Assembly (NCBI GenBank): GCA_015501605.1
Contig: JADNRZ010000004.1
Span: forward strand, 1,364,001-1,428,000
Source: Panaeolus papilionaceus
Taxonomy: Eukaryota; Basidiomycota; Agaricomycetes; Agaricales
Length of the DNA stretch: 64,000 bases
Direction: 5' to 3'
The translations under genes and the position numbers were made by a program. Numbering within the stretch: position 1 is the first letter of the stretch; every line of letters starts with the position of its first letter. This document shows, one piece after another, positions 46,249 through 59,200 of the stretch. The notes under the pieces were generated by a model. That model worked only from the letters and a program-made list of their open reading frames with translations, had not been told where the DNA came from and did not search any database.

Positions 46249-46980
46249 ATGTTCTCTCTCTCCAAAGCAGTAGCTCTCGCAGTGTTCGCAGCAACCGCCT
46301 TCGCCGCACCAGCTGCTGAGCTCGAAGCTCGCCAGCTTTTCTGTCCTGACGTCAAAGTGTTCTTTGCGCGCGGAACCACTGAGGCTCCTACCCTCGGCGC
46401 CGTTGTCGGCCCCCCTTTCGCCGCAGCTCTGAATATCGCCATCGTAGGCAAAGACGTTGATGTCGAAGGCCTCGACTATCCCGCTCTCGTCTCAGGATAC
46501 CTTGCCGGCGGTGACATCGGCGGTGCTATCAGGATGGCCAACGATGTGACATCCATCGCTGGCCGATGCCCTAACACCAAGATCGTCATGTCTGGATACA
46601 GGTTCGTACATTTCGATTCGAAGCTTCGATGCTCGAGACATTGACCTGATGGTTTGAACGTAAAGTCAAGGTGCCCAGGTCACCCACAGGGCTGCTGCCA
46701 GGCTCTCTTCGAGCGTTCAACAACGTGTCGTTGCTGTTGTCACCTTCGGTGACCCCTATGAGGACACTGCTCTTCCAGGCGTCCTCCAGTCTCGCCGCAA
46801 GACCTTCTGCGCCTTTGGTGATCTCATCTGCGAGGCTCAGCCAGTCGTTCTCCCTGCTCATCTTGGCTATGGCGCTGTAAGTGTTTGAATAACCATCTTT
46901 ATGAAACCTGTTCATTAATGCTGCTCAACTTTATCCAGGACACCCCTGCTGCTGCTGCATTTGTTGCTGCTCGTGTTTAA
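46249..46980 (+). CDS. Cutinase (carbohydrate esterase family 5), copy 2
   Basis: Same three-exon layout as copy 1: exons 46249-46601, 46666-46876 and 46939-46980. Signal peptide MFSLSKAVALAVFAATAFAA, then APAAELEARQLFCPDVKVFF. It differs from copy 1 in the first half (two residues shorter; EAPTLGAVVGPPFAAALNIA against EVPTLGLIVGPPFSLALKSA) but is almost identical from YPALVSGYLAGGD through the nucleophile elbow to FGDLIC. Triad Ser, Asp and His are all present (PAHLGYGADTPA). Intron 1 is nearly the same as in copy 1, but its acceptor is AAAG in place of ATAG, still a usable AG. Secreted polyester/ester hydrolase. Tandem copies may differ in regulation or pH range, which the sequence does not show. 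Confidence 0.93.
46483..46831 (+). repeat. Near-identical tract shared with cutinase copy 1
   Basis: Counterpart of 42383-42731, offset by exactly 4100 bp, three mismatches. Confidence 0.85.
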
Positions 46981-47282
46981 GAAATTCAAAATACTCGTTT
47001 CGATAAAGAGTTGTAGTGTTTACGGCCAGTCACAGATAAATGCTCGTCGTCAATGTACTTTTGTTTCCGAAATCCAAAATTTATTGATAACATCTAACCT
47101 GCGCGAGCATCCCAACACCTTACTACAAGATATTTTAATAGGTCACAGTCCAGCAGATGGTACATCCAAGCATCCTTCATCGTAACTGACTCGTCAACAT
47201 TGTGTGTCCATTCTATAAAACGGCTCTATAGTTGTCCAGTATCCAGATAGAAGTCGAAGATATGACACGGGACAAGAAGATT
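46981..47282. other. Convergent 3' intergenic region
   Basis: Between the rightward cutinase copy 2 and the leftward poly(A) polymerase gene; nothing seen. Confidence 0.45.
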
Positions 47283-50184
47283 TTAGTGTTCATGGTCAGA
47301 GAAATCCTCCCCACCATTTCCAACGGTCGATTTCGAAAGCCAATATGACCTAAACTTCTCCTTCTCCTCTTTGGATTTCTCTTCATTCTTTCCAGTAGCC
47401 CCGTCACCGCCATCTCCTTTGCTTTTGGGTTGTCCATCCTTTTCCTTTCTCGAATCCCCCGCATTCTCCTTCGAACCTCCCTCATTGTCCTTCTTCAGAT
47501 CACCGTTCACTTTCTTCCCCGACTCCCTACCTTTATATCTTTTCGAATCATCGCCATTCTTCCTCGAATCACCACCCTTCCAGTCAGCCGACCTCTTGAA
47601 CGTCAACGCAGTGAGCGCCTGAGCACCACGTCTACCCTCGCCCACACTCCCACTTGTCGTGTCACTCATATACTCCCCCTCCTCCAGCTCCGTTTTACTA
47701 TCCTCCTCATCGCTGTCCACAATAAACACCGTATGCGCATCAGACCCCTTCCCTGTCCTTGCCCGCTTCTTCGGAGGCTGGCGCCCAATATCATACCGCC
47801 CCTCTTCATCATCATTCCCGTACGACTCTCTCTTCTGCCCCCCTCTGCGTCCGGCATCGCGCCTCGTACTACCACCGCTACTTCCATATCCCAATATATG
47901 AATCTCATCGTCCTCGTCGCTACTAAACTCCATGTCGTCATCCCAACCGTCTTCGACAACCTCGGCCGCTTTTCGTCTCGCTGCGCCGAATATGCTCAAC
48001 TCGCCAGATTTCTTGTTCGGATTCGGATTCGACTTTGATTTTGATTTTGAGTTCGAGTTGGACTTTGAGTTGGAGTTCGAATGTGAATGCGACGGTTCCT
48101 CCGTGATCTTGGGATGGATGATTATGGGCGCTGGTTTCACCCCTAGGATATTGTGTATTATCCGACGATCGTAAATCTCTTGCACGAGTTTACGATGATT
48201 AATTGTCTAAACACACGAATCAATTTATGACAAAGGGTGGATAAGCAAAGACGAGAGGGGAACGGACCTCTTGCGTAACGCCCATAACAGTGCAGAGGAT
48301 ACTCAGATCCTCTGGCTCATAGCTTGGTCGAAGACGGAAGGAGGTACCCTTGTTTCTCGAGTTCAGGATGCTCGCTCGCATGTACGCCGTGGATGTCAGA
48401 ATTCCATGAGCACCTGCGAATGCCGTTCTGACTTTGTGGAAATTGTAAGATCCACTCGAGATATCGTTCGCTGCAGTGGCATCATTAATAACAAGAACAA
48501 CATAAGAGAAAGTAACTCGACTTACTAGGATCAGCGGGGTCCTCAATACTGACAAACAACCCTCTCCTTCCATAATCCTGCGCCCACCCCCGTTGACGCT
48601 TATTAAAATACATCCCTCCATTTCTCAACGAAACCCCAACTTCGTCATAATTAAATCTCTCCCCATACAGCTCAAAAAACTCCATCACCAACACACCCAA
48701 ATTCTTCTCCGGATCCATCTCGCCCCTCCGAATCTTGGGATGCATCTGCAAAAAGCTCACAGCGAGACACACAATACTATACGACCCCAAGCCACCCGTA
48801 TACACCTCGTTCATCGAGCGCTGCGCAAGGAACGCTTTCGTGATCATAACGAGACTGCGTAACGCTTTCGACTCGCCACTGGGCGTCGCTGTCGGGGCCA
48901 TGTGTTGGAGGAATCCCAAAATGATGTTCCCAGAAACGAGACCGTTAGCTTGGTTGATGCTAATGTCAACTTTGAATTTTCCATGCGTTGTGACGAATTT
49001 GACGATCGGGACTTTGGCTTTGGCGATGATGGTGACGTGAGTTGTAATTCCGGCTCGTTTTAAGGTGCTGGCGAGCATGTGGAGGACGGTAGCTTTGTCG
49101 GCATAGGCCATGGTATCAGAGAGAACGACGAGGTCGATGTCACTGAGGGGTGCGTGTGGGTTGAGCAAGGTTTGCGTGCACATATTAGATAGTCTGTCTT
49201 ACCCTAGTGGTAGGTATAGTTTTGTTTGGTAGCTACCGAATGGATAAGTTTGTGCATCGGGGAATTTGGTAGAGATGGCTTGTGCGATTTGTTGCACGAT
49301 GAGTCCTCGAATCTCGTCTTCTTGTGGGGTGGGTGATATCCAGTCTACGAAGGATTCCACCTCCTTGTGCATCCTACAGTATAAATATGTAAGAAATGTA
49401 TGGTTGAGAAGTGGAATGATAGAACGTACATCTCAGCCACGTTTTGACATTTTTCTAGGTCGAGCCCATAAACCCAAGGACATTTTCTAGATGCAGCATC
49501 TAGCCGCTGCTTCTTGTTCTCATAACCATCGTCAGAGTCATAATCTTGCCGCCTTCGTTTCCCGTTGGAGTTCCGTCTGTCATTTGGATCGTCTCTGTCT
49601 CTGTAGGACGACTTTCCGCGGTCCCATTCGCGGTCATAGTCGCGATCTCTTCCTCTTCTGTTATCTTCCCTCTCGTCGCGTCGATGGGCGTCTACTTCGC
49701 GTTCCTTCTCCTTCTCTTTGCCCTTGCTGGATTTTGCAGCTACATCTGCGTCGTCATCATCCTCTGCAGGTGGTAGAGGTCCGAATGGAATAAATTCGTC
49801 GTCTCCTGTAAATGTGGAGCTGTGATTGATAGCTGGCTCGGGTATGTTAGACTTTTCCCTCGACTTCTCGCTTCGATCCCTCCTTCTCTGCCTGCTAGAG
49901 CTAGATTTTCTGTCATTTTTTGAAGACGAACCCTTATCTAAGAATACTTCGCCATCCTCTAGCTGTGTTTTAGATGACGAAGGTTCATTCTCGTGTGGTA
50001 CAGGTGTGCCTGTTCTTGTGCTGTCACCATCCTTTTTCGAGCCTCGTTTCTCTCTTCTTCTACGCTTTCTCGATGACGTCTTTTGGCTTGACTCTGAAGC
50101 TGAGTCCCCTGGTCTTTCTGGCTGGGTCAAATCAATGATCCTGGCACTAGCTGGAGGGTTCTGTTTTGGAGATGAAGGAGGCAT
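47283..50184 (-). CDS. Non-canonical poly(A) polymerase, Trf4/Cid14 type
   Basis: Start at ATG 50184 (MPPSSPKQNPPASARIIDLT); the open frame upstream lacks an ATG. The first 240 residues are charged and disordered with RS/RD repeats (RRGRDRDYDREWDRG). The nucleotidyltransferase core follows: PWVYGLDLEKCQNVAEM, MHKEVESFVDWISPTQEDE, then YPFGSYQTKLYLPLGDIDLV across an intron, which holds the G-S and D-x-D metal-binding motif. The central domain has FVTTHGKFKVDISINQANGL (third Asp) and FLAQRSMNEVYTGGLGSYSI; the PAP-associated end has FFELYGERFNYDEVGVSLRN. The C-terminal 300 residues are low complexity with a Ser-Asn/Ser-Lys run (about 48090-48010) and KEK-rich repeats. Trf4/Cid14 adds short A tails in the TRAMP complex so that the nuclear exosome can degrade aberrant RNA. 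Confidence 0.9.
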
Positions 50185-50637
50185 ATGACGGAAGGAATTA
50201 GACGAATTTGTCAAAGTTGTCAGAGACTCAGGGTGCTTTATTTAGTTCAAAAGTAATTGACAAACAATTAGGGTCTCCTCCATATTTTCTCTATGGCACA
50301 GAGTTATCATGGTATCTTGTATAGTCTTGATGCTTTCTATGAAATTCTATGATGATGAGAAACGTTAAATTTAAAAAATGTTAAGAAATTAAGTAGAATA
50401 TAAAATTAAAATAAAAAGAATATAAATTATAAATAATTGATGTTGCCGTTTCAGCGGCATCAACATTTCCAATCTTGGTCCAGCTTGGCTACAAGACTTC
50501 TCTCCAATCTTTACTTTGACGACTCTCTCTTATACCCTTCATCATTCATACTCTTTTTCACCTTTTACTTAGAGTTGCTGGTTCAAATATTCTATAAAAA
50601 GGATAAAAACTTGACTTGGATACGGGATTTGTTGTAA
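50185..50637. other. Divergent promoter region, very AT-rich
   Basis: Between the leftward polymerase and the rightward large gene. About 50340-50430 is almost only A and T. No gene is supported. Confidence 0.45.
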
Positions 50638-53600
50638 ATGTACGTATATTTTCTGACAACCTGACCGAATTTCTCCCTTTTTGACAGTTTATTTCTATGG
50701 AAATAATAGGTCAAACATAAAACCTCCAACAAATCTACGAGAACGTATCGCCGCTATCGAGCAGAAAACCGCTGGCAATGTTCCGGGCTCGAGGGCAACG
50801 TCTCCCACACCATCAAATGCTTCGAATTCAAGTTCATTTCAACCAGCTCCAGCTTTGAAGGACAAGATTGCAAAGTTTGAGAGGAAAGGTGGCGTTCCAG
50901 TTCCAAGAGGAAGTTTTGGTTTAGGTGCCCCGCCTACTAATGACGGTCCACGGCGACAAGGCGAGTTGTACGGAAATCGCATGCCACCACCATCGCGTGT
51001 TGTCAGCAGTTCAGCTACATTCAATCGTTTCAGTCGGGCAGCATCACCAGGTCCATCCTCAGCTTTCGTTTCGCCAAATGGTTCCCCAACATACGCATCA
51101 GGCGAAAAGAGGCGGTCGGTTTCGCTTTCGAGTCCTGTCGGCGACTTGGACAGCCAGTCCAATTATAGTCCAATTTCATCACCCGTCATTCCACCTCTTT
51201 TAGATTCACCGACGGATACAGTCACTCGACCTCTTTCACCTGATGGACTACCATCGCCTGATCCTGATTATTCAAACTATAAGCCCAGAATCACACGCGG
51301 CACATCTTTTCAGCAAGCTATGGAGATAGCAAAGAAGGCGGAGGTAGCGAAGCAAAATGGTTCGGTTGTACCTCTCAGTCCACCCGCACAACAAGGCGAG
51401 ACGACACCTCCTGAAACAGAGTCTCCCATCCAAGAATCACCCCAAGAGGAAGACGACGACGATATTTACGCCACAACACCCATGAAATCATCATCATCAT
51501 CATTTTCCCAGTTTACAGAAGACGCGCCAAACAGTGCTACGGAGGCCGTCGTCGAGAGAGCTCAATCAATGGTCAAAGTGGATGCACCCAGCGTGACCGA
51601 AACCCCGGAAGTGGTCATTGTCAGCGCCCCTACCATCGTGACGGCGGGAGAGCCCCAACAACATCACCGTGCTCCCCCTGCAATCTATATTCCGCCTGTT
51701 GACGATGAAGAACCTCCAGTCACCGGGACAGCATCTTCCACAGATTTCTCACCAGCACCGCGCACACAACCACCCACCGCAGCTGAAGGACCAGTTCGAC
51801 AGAACACTCTTGAGCTGCCCTCGGCTCAAACTCATCCAGGATTCAGACCCAACTCAGAGATGGTTTCTGCTGCCTTGGAAGGAGGTACCTTGTCACCCAT
51901 TCCTTCTCCAATTTTCTATCCAGTCATGTCTCCTGATACCGCTGCATATGTTGCCTCCAAGAATGAAAACCACAACATCGACATCACACCCCTGACAATC
52001 CGAAAGCGGATGCAAGACATGTCCATTGCTGAAGAATCCCTTTCTCCTTCATTCTACTCCCCAGAAAGCGAGGCTCCTTCCTCAATAGCTTCCGCCGGGG
52101 AGAACGGAACTATTCTTTCACCAGCGATATCCGAAGGGTCATCCCCACGAAGTCCAACTCCACCAGAAATCGTTGTCGACCACTTTGCGGAAAAGAGGGA
52201 ACCGACTCCTTCCCAATCACGGAACAAGCCAGCCGATCTTGATGAAACCCTCATCAATCAACACCCGCTGTCATCCCCGCCTCTCTCCACAAATAGTGCT
52301 TCAGATGATATGTTCACAGATGTCTTGACCAACTACTTTACCGGCAAAATTGATGGTTCATTCCCTCTTTCCACTCCTCACAAAGCCGATGTACCAAGAG
52401 TACCACAACCCCCAATGTCACCCGCCGCCGTTCTGGCGTATGATCACGACGAGCCAGAACCACCTCGCCAGCATCCCCCTCCACCCCAGGTGATTCAAAT
52501 CCCAGAAGCACCACAACAAGCACGTTCGTTAGCTGCCCTAGCTGGTGCTATCCAAGCTCAGCACCCTAAACAGCCACCTTCACTCACGGCACTCGCCGAA
52601 GCCATTCAAACGCAACAAGCCCCTGCCTCTATTGCAGCATCGGTATTCGAGACCCCGCAACGCCGCCCAACTCTCCGTGCGCAGGCTTCTGCTGTCCTGC
52701 AAGGTCCCGCCCCGATTAACCCACCTGACCCATCCAACTTTTTGTCCCCACCGGCTACGGCTGGCATTCTCAGCGGATCTTCCTTCACATCTTCGCTGGG
52801 GTCGTTGGGGTCTCGACCTATGAGCATGATTGAGACCAGTCCTGGAAGGATTGCGCAGGCGTTGCGTATGACGCCCGCGACGGGACGCGGGATTCCGATG
52901 TTTGTGCCTCCGAGTGCACAGACCCGACCTAGGAAGAGTGATTATTATCATTTCCCTCCTACGCCTGGTGAGGAGGAGGAGCATGATGCAGAGGAAGAGG
53001 AAGGAGAGGAGGAGCAAATGGAAGATGAGGGTAAGCAGGTGGTTAAGCAGGAACCACAGGAGGTGGAGGTTGTGATTACCGAGGAGGATCCCAATGCTGC
53101 GTTGAAGAGAAGAGGATCGGAGCCTGATTTGATGTCTGCTGTTGCGACGACAGTGCTTTCGAGGCAGCAGTCCACCTTCAAGGCTGTTGTGCATAGGAAG
53201 GTTCGGGAGACACCCGTGGTGAAGAGTGCGACGATTGGGCATACAGGGAGGACGAGAATGGTTCCTGAGACACCGCAGATGAAGAGAGTGAAACGGGCAA
53301 CCATTTTGGAGCCACCTCTTAGTCCTGGACAGGGCGAATTGGTGATGTTGTTACAGGAAGCGGTGATGTTGGAGGATACATTGAGCAAGGGAGAGCTACC
53401 TAGCGAGCCACCTGTGCCTTATGACCAACAAGAGGAGAACCAGAGGAAGGTGGATGAGGTGGCGAAGCTGAGGGCAGAGGCAAAAGTGAGGGAAGGCGAG
53501 AGGAGGAAAATCGAGGCTGCGAAGCAGGCGTTGCAGGCGAAGAGGAGCGAACCGATGTCTGGGAGGTTGAAACATACATTTCTGGTCCCGCTTTCCAAAG

Positions 53601-55068
53601 CGAAAACCGTGATGGGGAGGAAGGAAGGCCCAGATGATGCGGCTACGCCTGTGACACCTGGAGGAAGGAAGTCGACGGATAATCAACAACAACCGCCCCC
53701 AAGGAAGTCGCATGAAACCCACTTCCCTCTGCCTAGAAAATCGCTTGAGAGTCTTCGTTCAAAGAAGTCGATGGAGAGCATCAAGCCTAGGAAATCGCAT
53801 GACATACCTCCGCCCCCCAAGTCTGCAGGTGCTGGTAAGGATTACGGTGCTCTCAGAGGAGAAGTTCCTCCTACACCCCAATTGCCCGCTTCTGCCTATC
53901 CTTCAAAGTCGCAGCATAGTCTGGCGCTGCCAGAACAGGTCCCTCGAGCAAGGACGCCTGATAGTGCTGGTTTACCACCACCTGAAGTCCCTCCAAAGTC
54001 ACCTAAATCTGCAGGGAGGTTCGCGAGTTTCAAGCGCCTGGGGAGTATATCGCGCTCCATCCAAGGGTCGTCGAACTCTGGGAGGCATAGTAACTCGTCG
54101 TCGGAAGATTCGGCGCCTGTTGCCGTTACGCCTCCGGAAGGGTTGAATGAGTTTGGTATGAATGATCATCTTGGACACAACTTCCCTTCGTTGTCGCCTA
54201 AGAAGAGTGGTGGGAGTATCGGGAGGGCTACATCGTTTGCTGAGAAGATGTGGTCGAGGACGAGAACGAAGTCAAGTGGGAGCACTTTGAGTGCTGCTAG
54301 TGTTGGTATGTATCGATTCTTTTCCTTTAGATGAGGATGGCGTTTTGATGCTTTGTTGTAGATTCGACGGGTTCAAGAACCACATCAATTGGCCCACCTC
54401 CACCTTTTGAGCTGCCTCCACTTCCAGGCATGTCCAATAGCTCCAACGTGTCTATTAAATCCAAGTCGTCGTCAAGTAAAATGTCCACAAAGTCGGACGA
54501 AACGTCAAGATTAGTGTCTCGCCCACCCACACGGTCGACATCGCTCAAGCACCCCATGGAGCTTCCTCCTATCCCTGATAGCGGTTCTCTCATCCCCCCA
54601 CTCCCCACTATCACAGCTACATCCTTCGATGACACATTTTCTTCCAATGTTCTTGACATCTCACGCGGATCAATGGACCTCAATAGGGATTCAATGCTCG
54701 GACTTCCCAGCGACTCCAAACGACCATCATCGTGGACTTCGGTGTCATCCGCAGGATCCTTGCCTTCGCCTCTCTTCGACAATGCATTGTTCGACGCATT
54801 CCCTTCTGTACCAGGCAACGTTCCAGCACCCGTTTCGGCGTATGAGGGGAATGGCGGGTATTATTCGAGAAGGGATTTCAGCGCGCCCAGTGCGAGGCCT
54901 GCGACAAGCAGCTTTGATTCTGCATTCCTTTCTTCTGCTATCCACCTCGCTGCAAACCAGGCATCAGCAACGCCCACCACCGCGACTACTACTCATGCTT
55001 CGAGACCCTCTGCTTCTTCGTATTCTTATTCACAGTCGTCCCGGCGGTCAGGAGAGACTATCCGTTAG
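50638..55068 (+). CDS. Large disordered Ser/Pro-rich protein, unknown function
   Basis: About 1,250 residues, mostly one long exon (50710-54307), a 54-bp intron (54308-54361) and a last exon to 55068. The long exon has no ATG near its start. Joining AT (50638-50639) across a 70-bp GTACGT...ATAATAG intron to G at 50710 makes MSNIKPPTNLRERIAAIEQK, so the start codon is probably split. A second motif, ALKDKIAKFERKGGVPVPRG, follows at about residue 50. The middle is Pro/Ser-rich; an acidic run (EEEEHDAEEEEGEEEQMEDE, about 52975-53025) precedes a short coiled coil (EVAKLRAEAKVREGERRKIE). The tail is rich in short Ser/Lys/Pro motifs such as R-K-S. The two short helical motifs may bind partners; I do not recognise the family. 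Likely cytoplasmic scaffold, unproven. Confidence 0.7.
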
Positions 55069-56207
55069 GTTTTGCTGATCATGTTCTGATGCTTTTGCGG
55101 CCCTACTGTTACCTTTCTCCTTCTATAGTTGCATACATCCATGCCTTTTTTTTCTCATTCTGTTTGCTCGATCTTCATTAGGCTTTTTACCTAGTTTGCT
55201 CCAACAATGAGTATGTCTGTCGTTCCCCGCTCTCTTACGTTCTATTCCGCTTTGTTCTGCTCAAGCTCTGCTATCCACTCACGGTGATTCCTTCCTTTAT
55301 TTTGACTCCTACTCAACTGTTTTTTCTTTGTGATTTCTTGTCCACTTATTATCGTACCTTCTAGCCACCCTCATGTGACCCCCTCCCCGCTATTCTCATC
55401 CTCACCCGCTATATTATATTTTACACACATACATACACATACATACGTCCTCGTTTTCCACTCTTTTGAAAGTATATTACATTGTTTACGTTGGTTCTAC
55501 ACACTCCCTCGCGCTTGTCGTCCTACCTCCTCATATTATTTCTCCTCCCTGACAGGCTAAATACCAGCTCTTGACCTAGCGTAACTTAAGAATGCATTTT
55601 CCTGAATTCATACTGCTTCACAGACAGGATTGCGCGATTGAAATCTGTTGGATTTGAACAGCTTGAGAGTGCTGAGAATCTCGATGGGAAGATAATTGAA
55701 GGGGTGCGAAACAAAATCCAGTTGTTTGCGATTGATTACACTCGGGCTTGACCTTCAACCACATCTCTCCTCAGAACATCGATGTAATTAGGGTATCTGC
55801 AGCTTTGCATCTAGCGATTTCACCGCGACTAACCCAATTTAAAGACAGATTTATGCTTTGTCGATTGACAAGAGTCGAATTACTGAAGGGGAAGAACGTT
55901 TATTTGTATTCTTGTGTCTCCCACATGTTGCGAGTTAAACTGACGGCGCGTCGCTTAATCAACAAAAAAATCACATTTATCCCAAATGAATGCAACAGTC
56001 TGATGGGTAGGATAGATTCGCAAGAGACCCCCTATTTTGTTTCCTTGCACAAGCACGTATAAATAATCACCGTTTAGAAGCGTATTCCCCCATCCCCTGT
56101 CTTCGTTGATTCACTTTCGACGCGTCCATTTATCTCTACTGCTGTAACTATATCCTATCCTATTGCCGAAAAACATCCATCAGGACGGCAAGAACCTTTT
56201 AAACGCC
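55069..56207. other. Intergenic, 1.1 kb
   Basis: The left half is pyrimidine-rich with an (ACAT/ACATAC)-type microsatellite at about 55421-55446 and probably includes the 3' untranslated region of the large gene. The right half leads to the RdRP promoter. No gene is supported. Confidence 0.5.
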
Positions 56208-59200
56208 ATGGAACGCGTCAAGTACGCCCATGTAGACCGCGTCGCAGAGTATGTCTCAGATGTACGTCTTCAGCAATTTCAACCCCAAACAAAAATCTGA
56301 CCGTAAATTTCGAAAAAAATCAGTATCCAGGTGTTATTGGTACTCATATGCTTGACTTGAACGCTGCTCGGAATTGATTCAAACCCCAATATGTTTCCAG
56401 AAGTCTTAGATAGTGACATTGAGCTTGATGTTCCACCGCGCCCTCCGTCTCGCGCCGAATCCTTCTATGAAGGAGACGAATCGCTTATTCTGGCATTCGA
56501 TGAATCAGATTTGTTATGTATGCTTTTGATTTTAATCATCACTGGGTGAGATTGGCTGAATTCCTCGCCCTCCACATAGCGTCGACGACTACCACCACAG
56601 AGTCTTCCACTGCTTCCTCCTCCCAAAACACGTCGTCATCCAATATCTTGACCAACGCTAAAACGACAAACACTCTTGGGAAAAGGGCAAGAGAAGACTC
56701 GTCGATCCTCATTGGCAATGCGACAAAAATACAAAAAATAAATGCATCTTTGGATCCCCATGAACCCTACGTGATTGTAAGCCACAGTATACTATTCATC
56801 TGTGCCCAACTTCTAAATTGCCAATGGAAATAGGCACAAAACACCGAAGTTGAACGCTTGCTACGTGATCGAAGCATTGGGCACGGACTCCAGTACGAAC
56901 TGGCGCGCCTAATCTCGACTGGAACCCCTTATGAAAAAATAACAGATGAGAAGTTGAAGAAGCTGCGCGCCCACAAGAACCTCTCGTCTCTTGCGATTGA
57001 TATGCTGGTCCTCGAGGGCGAGGAAAAACTTGACAAGGACCATAACAAATACGCGAAATTTTTCTCTGCCGAGTACGAAGCAACAGTAAGATTTGGTTTC
57101 GTGTTTGCTTCTTGCACCATCATCCGCCAGTCTCTGATGATATCATTTAGTCCCCGTGGGCAGAACTTCAGAAAGAGGAGAGTGCTCTTGGCCGTGACCC
57201 AGATGCAGGGGTTGGAAATAACCCTGGTCTGCTGGGTTGGTACGGTGGCCAGATAGTCTTTCGAGGCCGTCTCGTCGAGGCACAATACGGACATTACAGA
57301 ATCGAGCTTGAACCGGCTGTACTGGGCCCCTCCTCACGATTTACGCGTCAATTTGGTTCATGGTCCTTCCTGAGGATTAAAATCCCAGATAAGATTCTTC
57401 ACGCGGAAAACAACAAACTGGATACATTCTTCAAAAGACGTTTCGTCTTGTGGAACAAAGTATTCCGGTCGATATATGCTAAAGAAGGGACCGTCTTCTT
57501 GTTTTGGACAAACGAACGCTGTGGACCTGGTATCAAAATACCGGGAAGGATGTCATTCGAAGACTTCCTGACCAAATGTAATCCCGTGGCCGAAAATGCA
57601 AACCAGGTGTGTTTGGTTTTGACAACACCCTTCGTGCTCTAGCTTACATTGGCACAGCTCATGACCAAATGGTCCGCCAGAATAGCATTAGGATTCTCTA
57701 ATTCAGTTCCAGGCCCCGTTATAGCGCAGGAAAACATCCGAAAAATTCATGACGAAAGTGCGTGCGGTACAGCTCCTGATAGTGAACCAACACTTATGTC
57801 TGTTTATTTTCAGTGTCCCCGGATGGACAATCGGATATGACAGACGGTTGTGGGTTTTCAAGCATAGATATTCATGTCAAGCTAGCCCAACAATTTCAAT
57901 TGGGTAAGCAGCCAACAGCATTCCAATTTCGCTTGGGAGGGTCAAAGGTGATTCTTGCAATATCTCATAAAGTGCAAGTGCAAAACCTGATACAGGTACA
58001 TTCGACAGGGGCTATTAGTCTTCAAAGACGACGGAAAACATGGCAATGCTAGTTCGGTAGCATTGCGTCCCTCACAAATTAAAATCAACTTCCCAGAATT
58101 TTGGAAGCTGGTTCAGGCTTGGAGAACCATCGACTTGCTTCGCATCTCACACCTACGCATCGCAACGCGACTGTCGACAGAGGTTATCATCAATCTGCAT
58201 GAAAATGGGGTACCTGCAGACTTTTTTATCAAGTTGATGCAACAAAGTGTTCGGAATGTAGTGGAAGGTCTTACTAAGTGGGACGGGCCAGATGACATGG
58301 TCAACCTTTGCCTCAACGTGTTTCGTGCTGAAAATATCCATTCAGCACGAAGGGCAAGGGAGGCCAGGGGTGAGGCTCGTGCCAGAGGCTTCAGCAACCG
58401 TTCCCTCGATGATCAAGGCGAAGACGAGAACGAGGATGACATCGATCTACAGGCGTTTACAGAAAAATCCACGGCATGGTGGGGAGATGGTGTCTCTGGA
58501 TGTCCTGCCTCCCTCGGCGAAACCGTCGTTGCTCTGATTTTCGCTGGTTTTATACCACAAGAATGCCCCGTTTTAAGGGAAAAAATCAAGAACATTCTCG
58601 ATGTGTGTGTGGAGCGCGAGACCACTCGAATGAGGTTCGAAGTTCTGCAGAGCTGCAGTGCATTCGCAATTCCAGGTGAGGATAATTAATAGTACATTCG
58701 AATGTTGACTGATTGGCCGCACAGACCCCCTTGGAGTCCTCGAAGAAAATCAGATTCATGTGAGATCCTCAAAGCCGGAATTCACGCTTGAGGGTGGCAT
58801 GATGTCTGACACTCTTGTCGGCGACGTCTTGGTTTGTCTACATGCTCAAAATCCAGTTGGGGTCTTAGAATGCTAATAGATATGGTTTAGATAACCCGAA
58901 ACCCTTGCAAAGTGCCTTCAGACACGCGAAAGGTATGATATACGTGTAGTTGGACTGTAAGGTGGTCTAACCCATGTCCAGGTGCAAGCAGTTGCCCATC
59001 CACATCTTCATCAGTACACCGACGTTATCATATTTTCGACCAAGGGTAATCGTCGCCTGATTGATTACCTAGCTGGAGGTAAATAAATGCGCAGTGCCTT
59101 GATATTTTGTCTTAAAATGCTGTTTTATCTAGGTGATTACGACGGAGACACCGTTATCGTGTTCTGGGACAAGGTGATGGTGGATGGGTTCAAAAACGCG

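Noticed and set aside
47371..48174. Long + strand ORFs (up to 202 codons) opposite the poly(A) polymerase gene
   Set aside because: Shadow frames of the low-complexity C-terminus; no motif and repetitive Phe/Leu/Ser composition.
52580..53388. Leftward ORFs of up to 220 codons inside the large disordered gene
   Set aside because: Antisense shadows of a Pro/Glu-rich exon; Leu/Arg/His-rich with no conserved pattern.
55421..55446. CRISPR-like or phage-like repeat
   Set aside because: It is a short ACAT-type microsatellite in an untranslated region; there are no spaced direct repeats.
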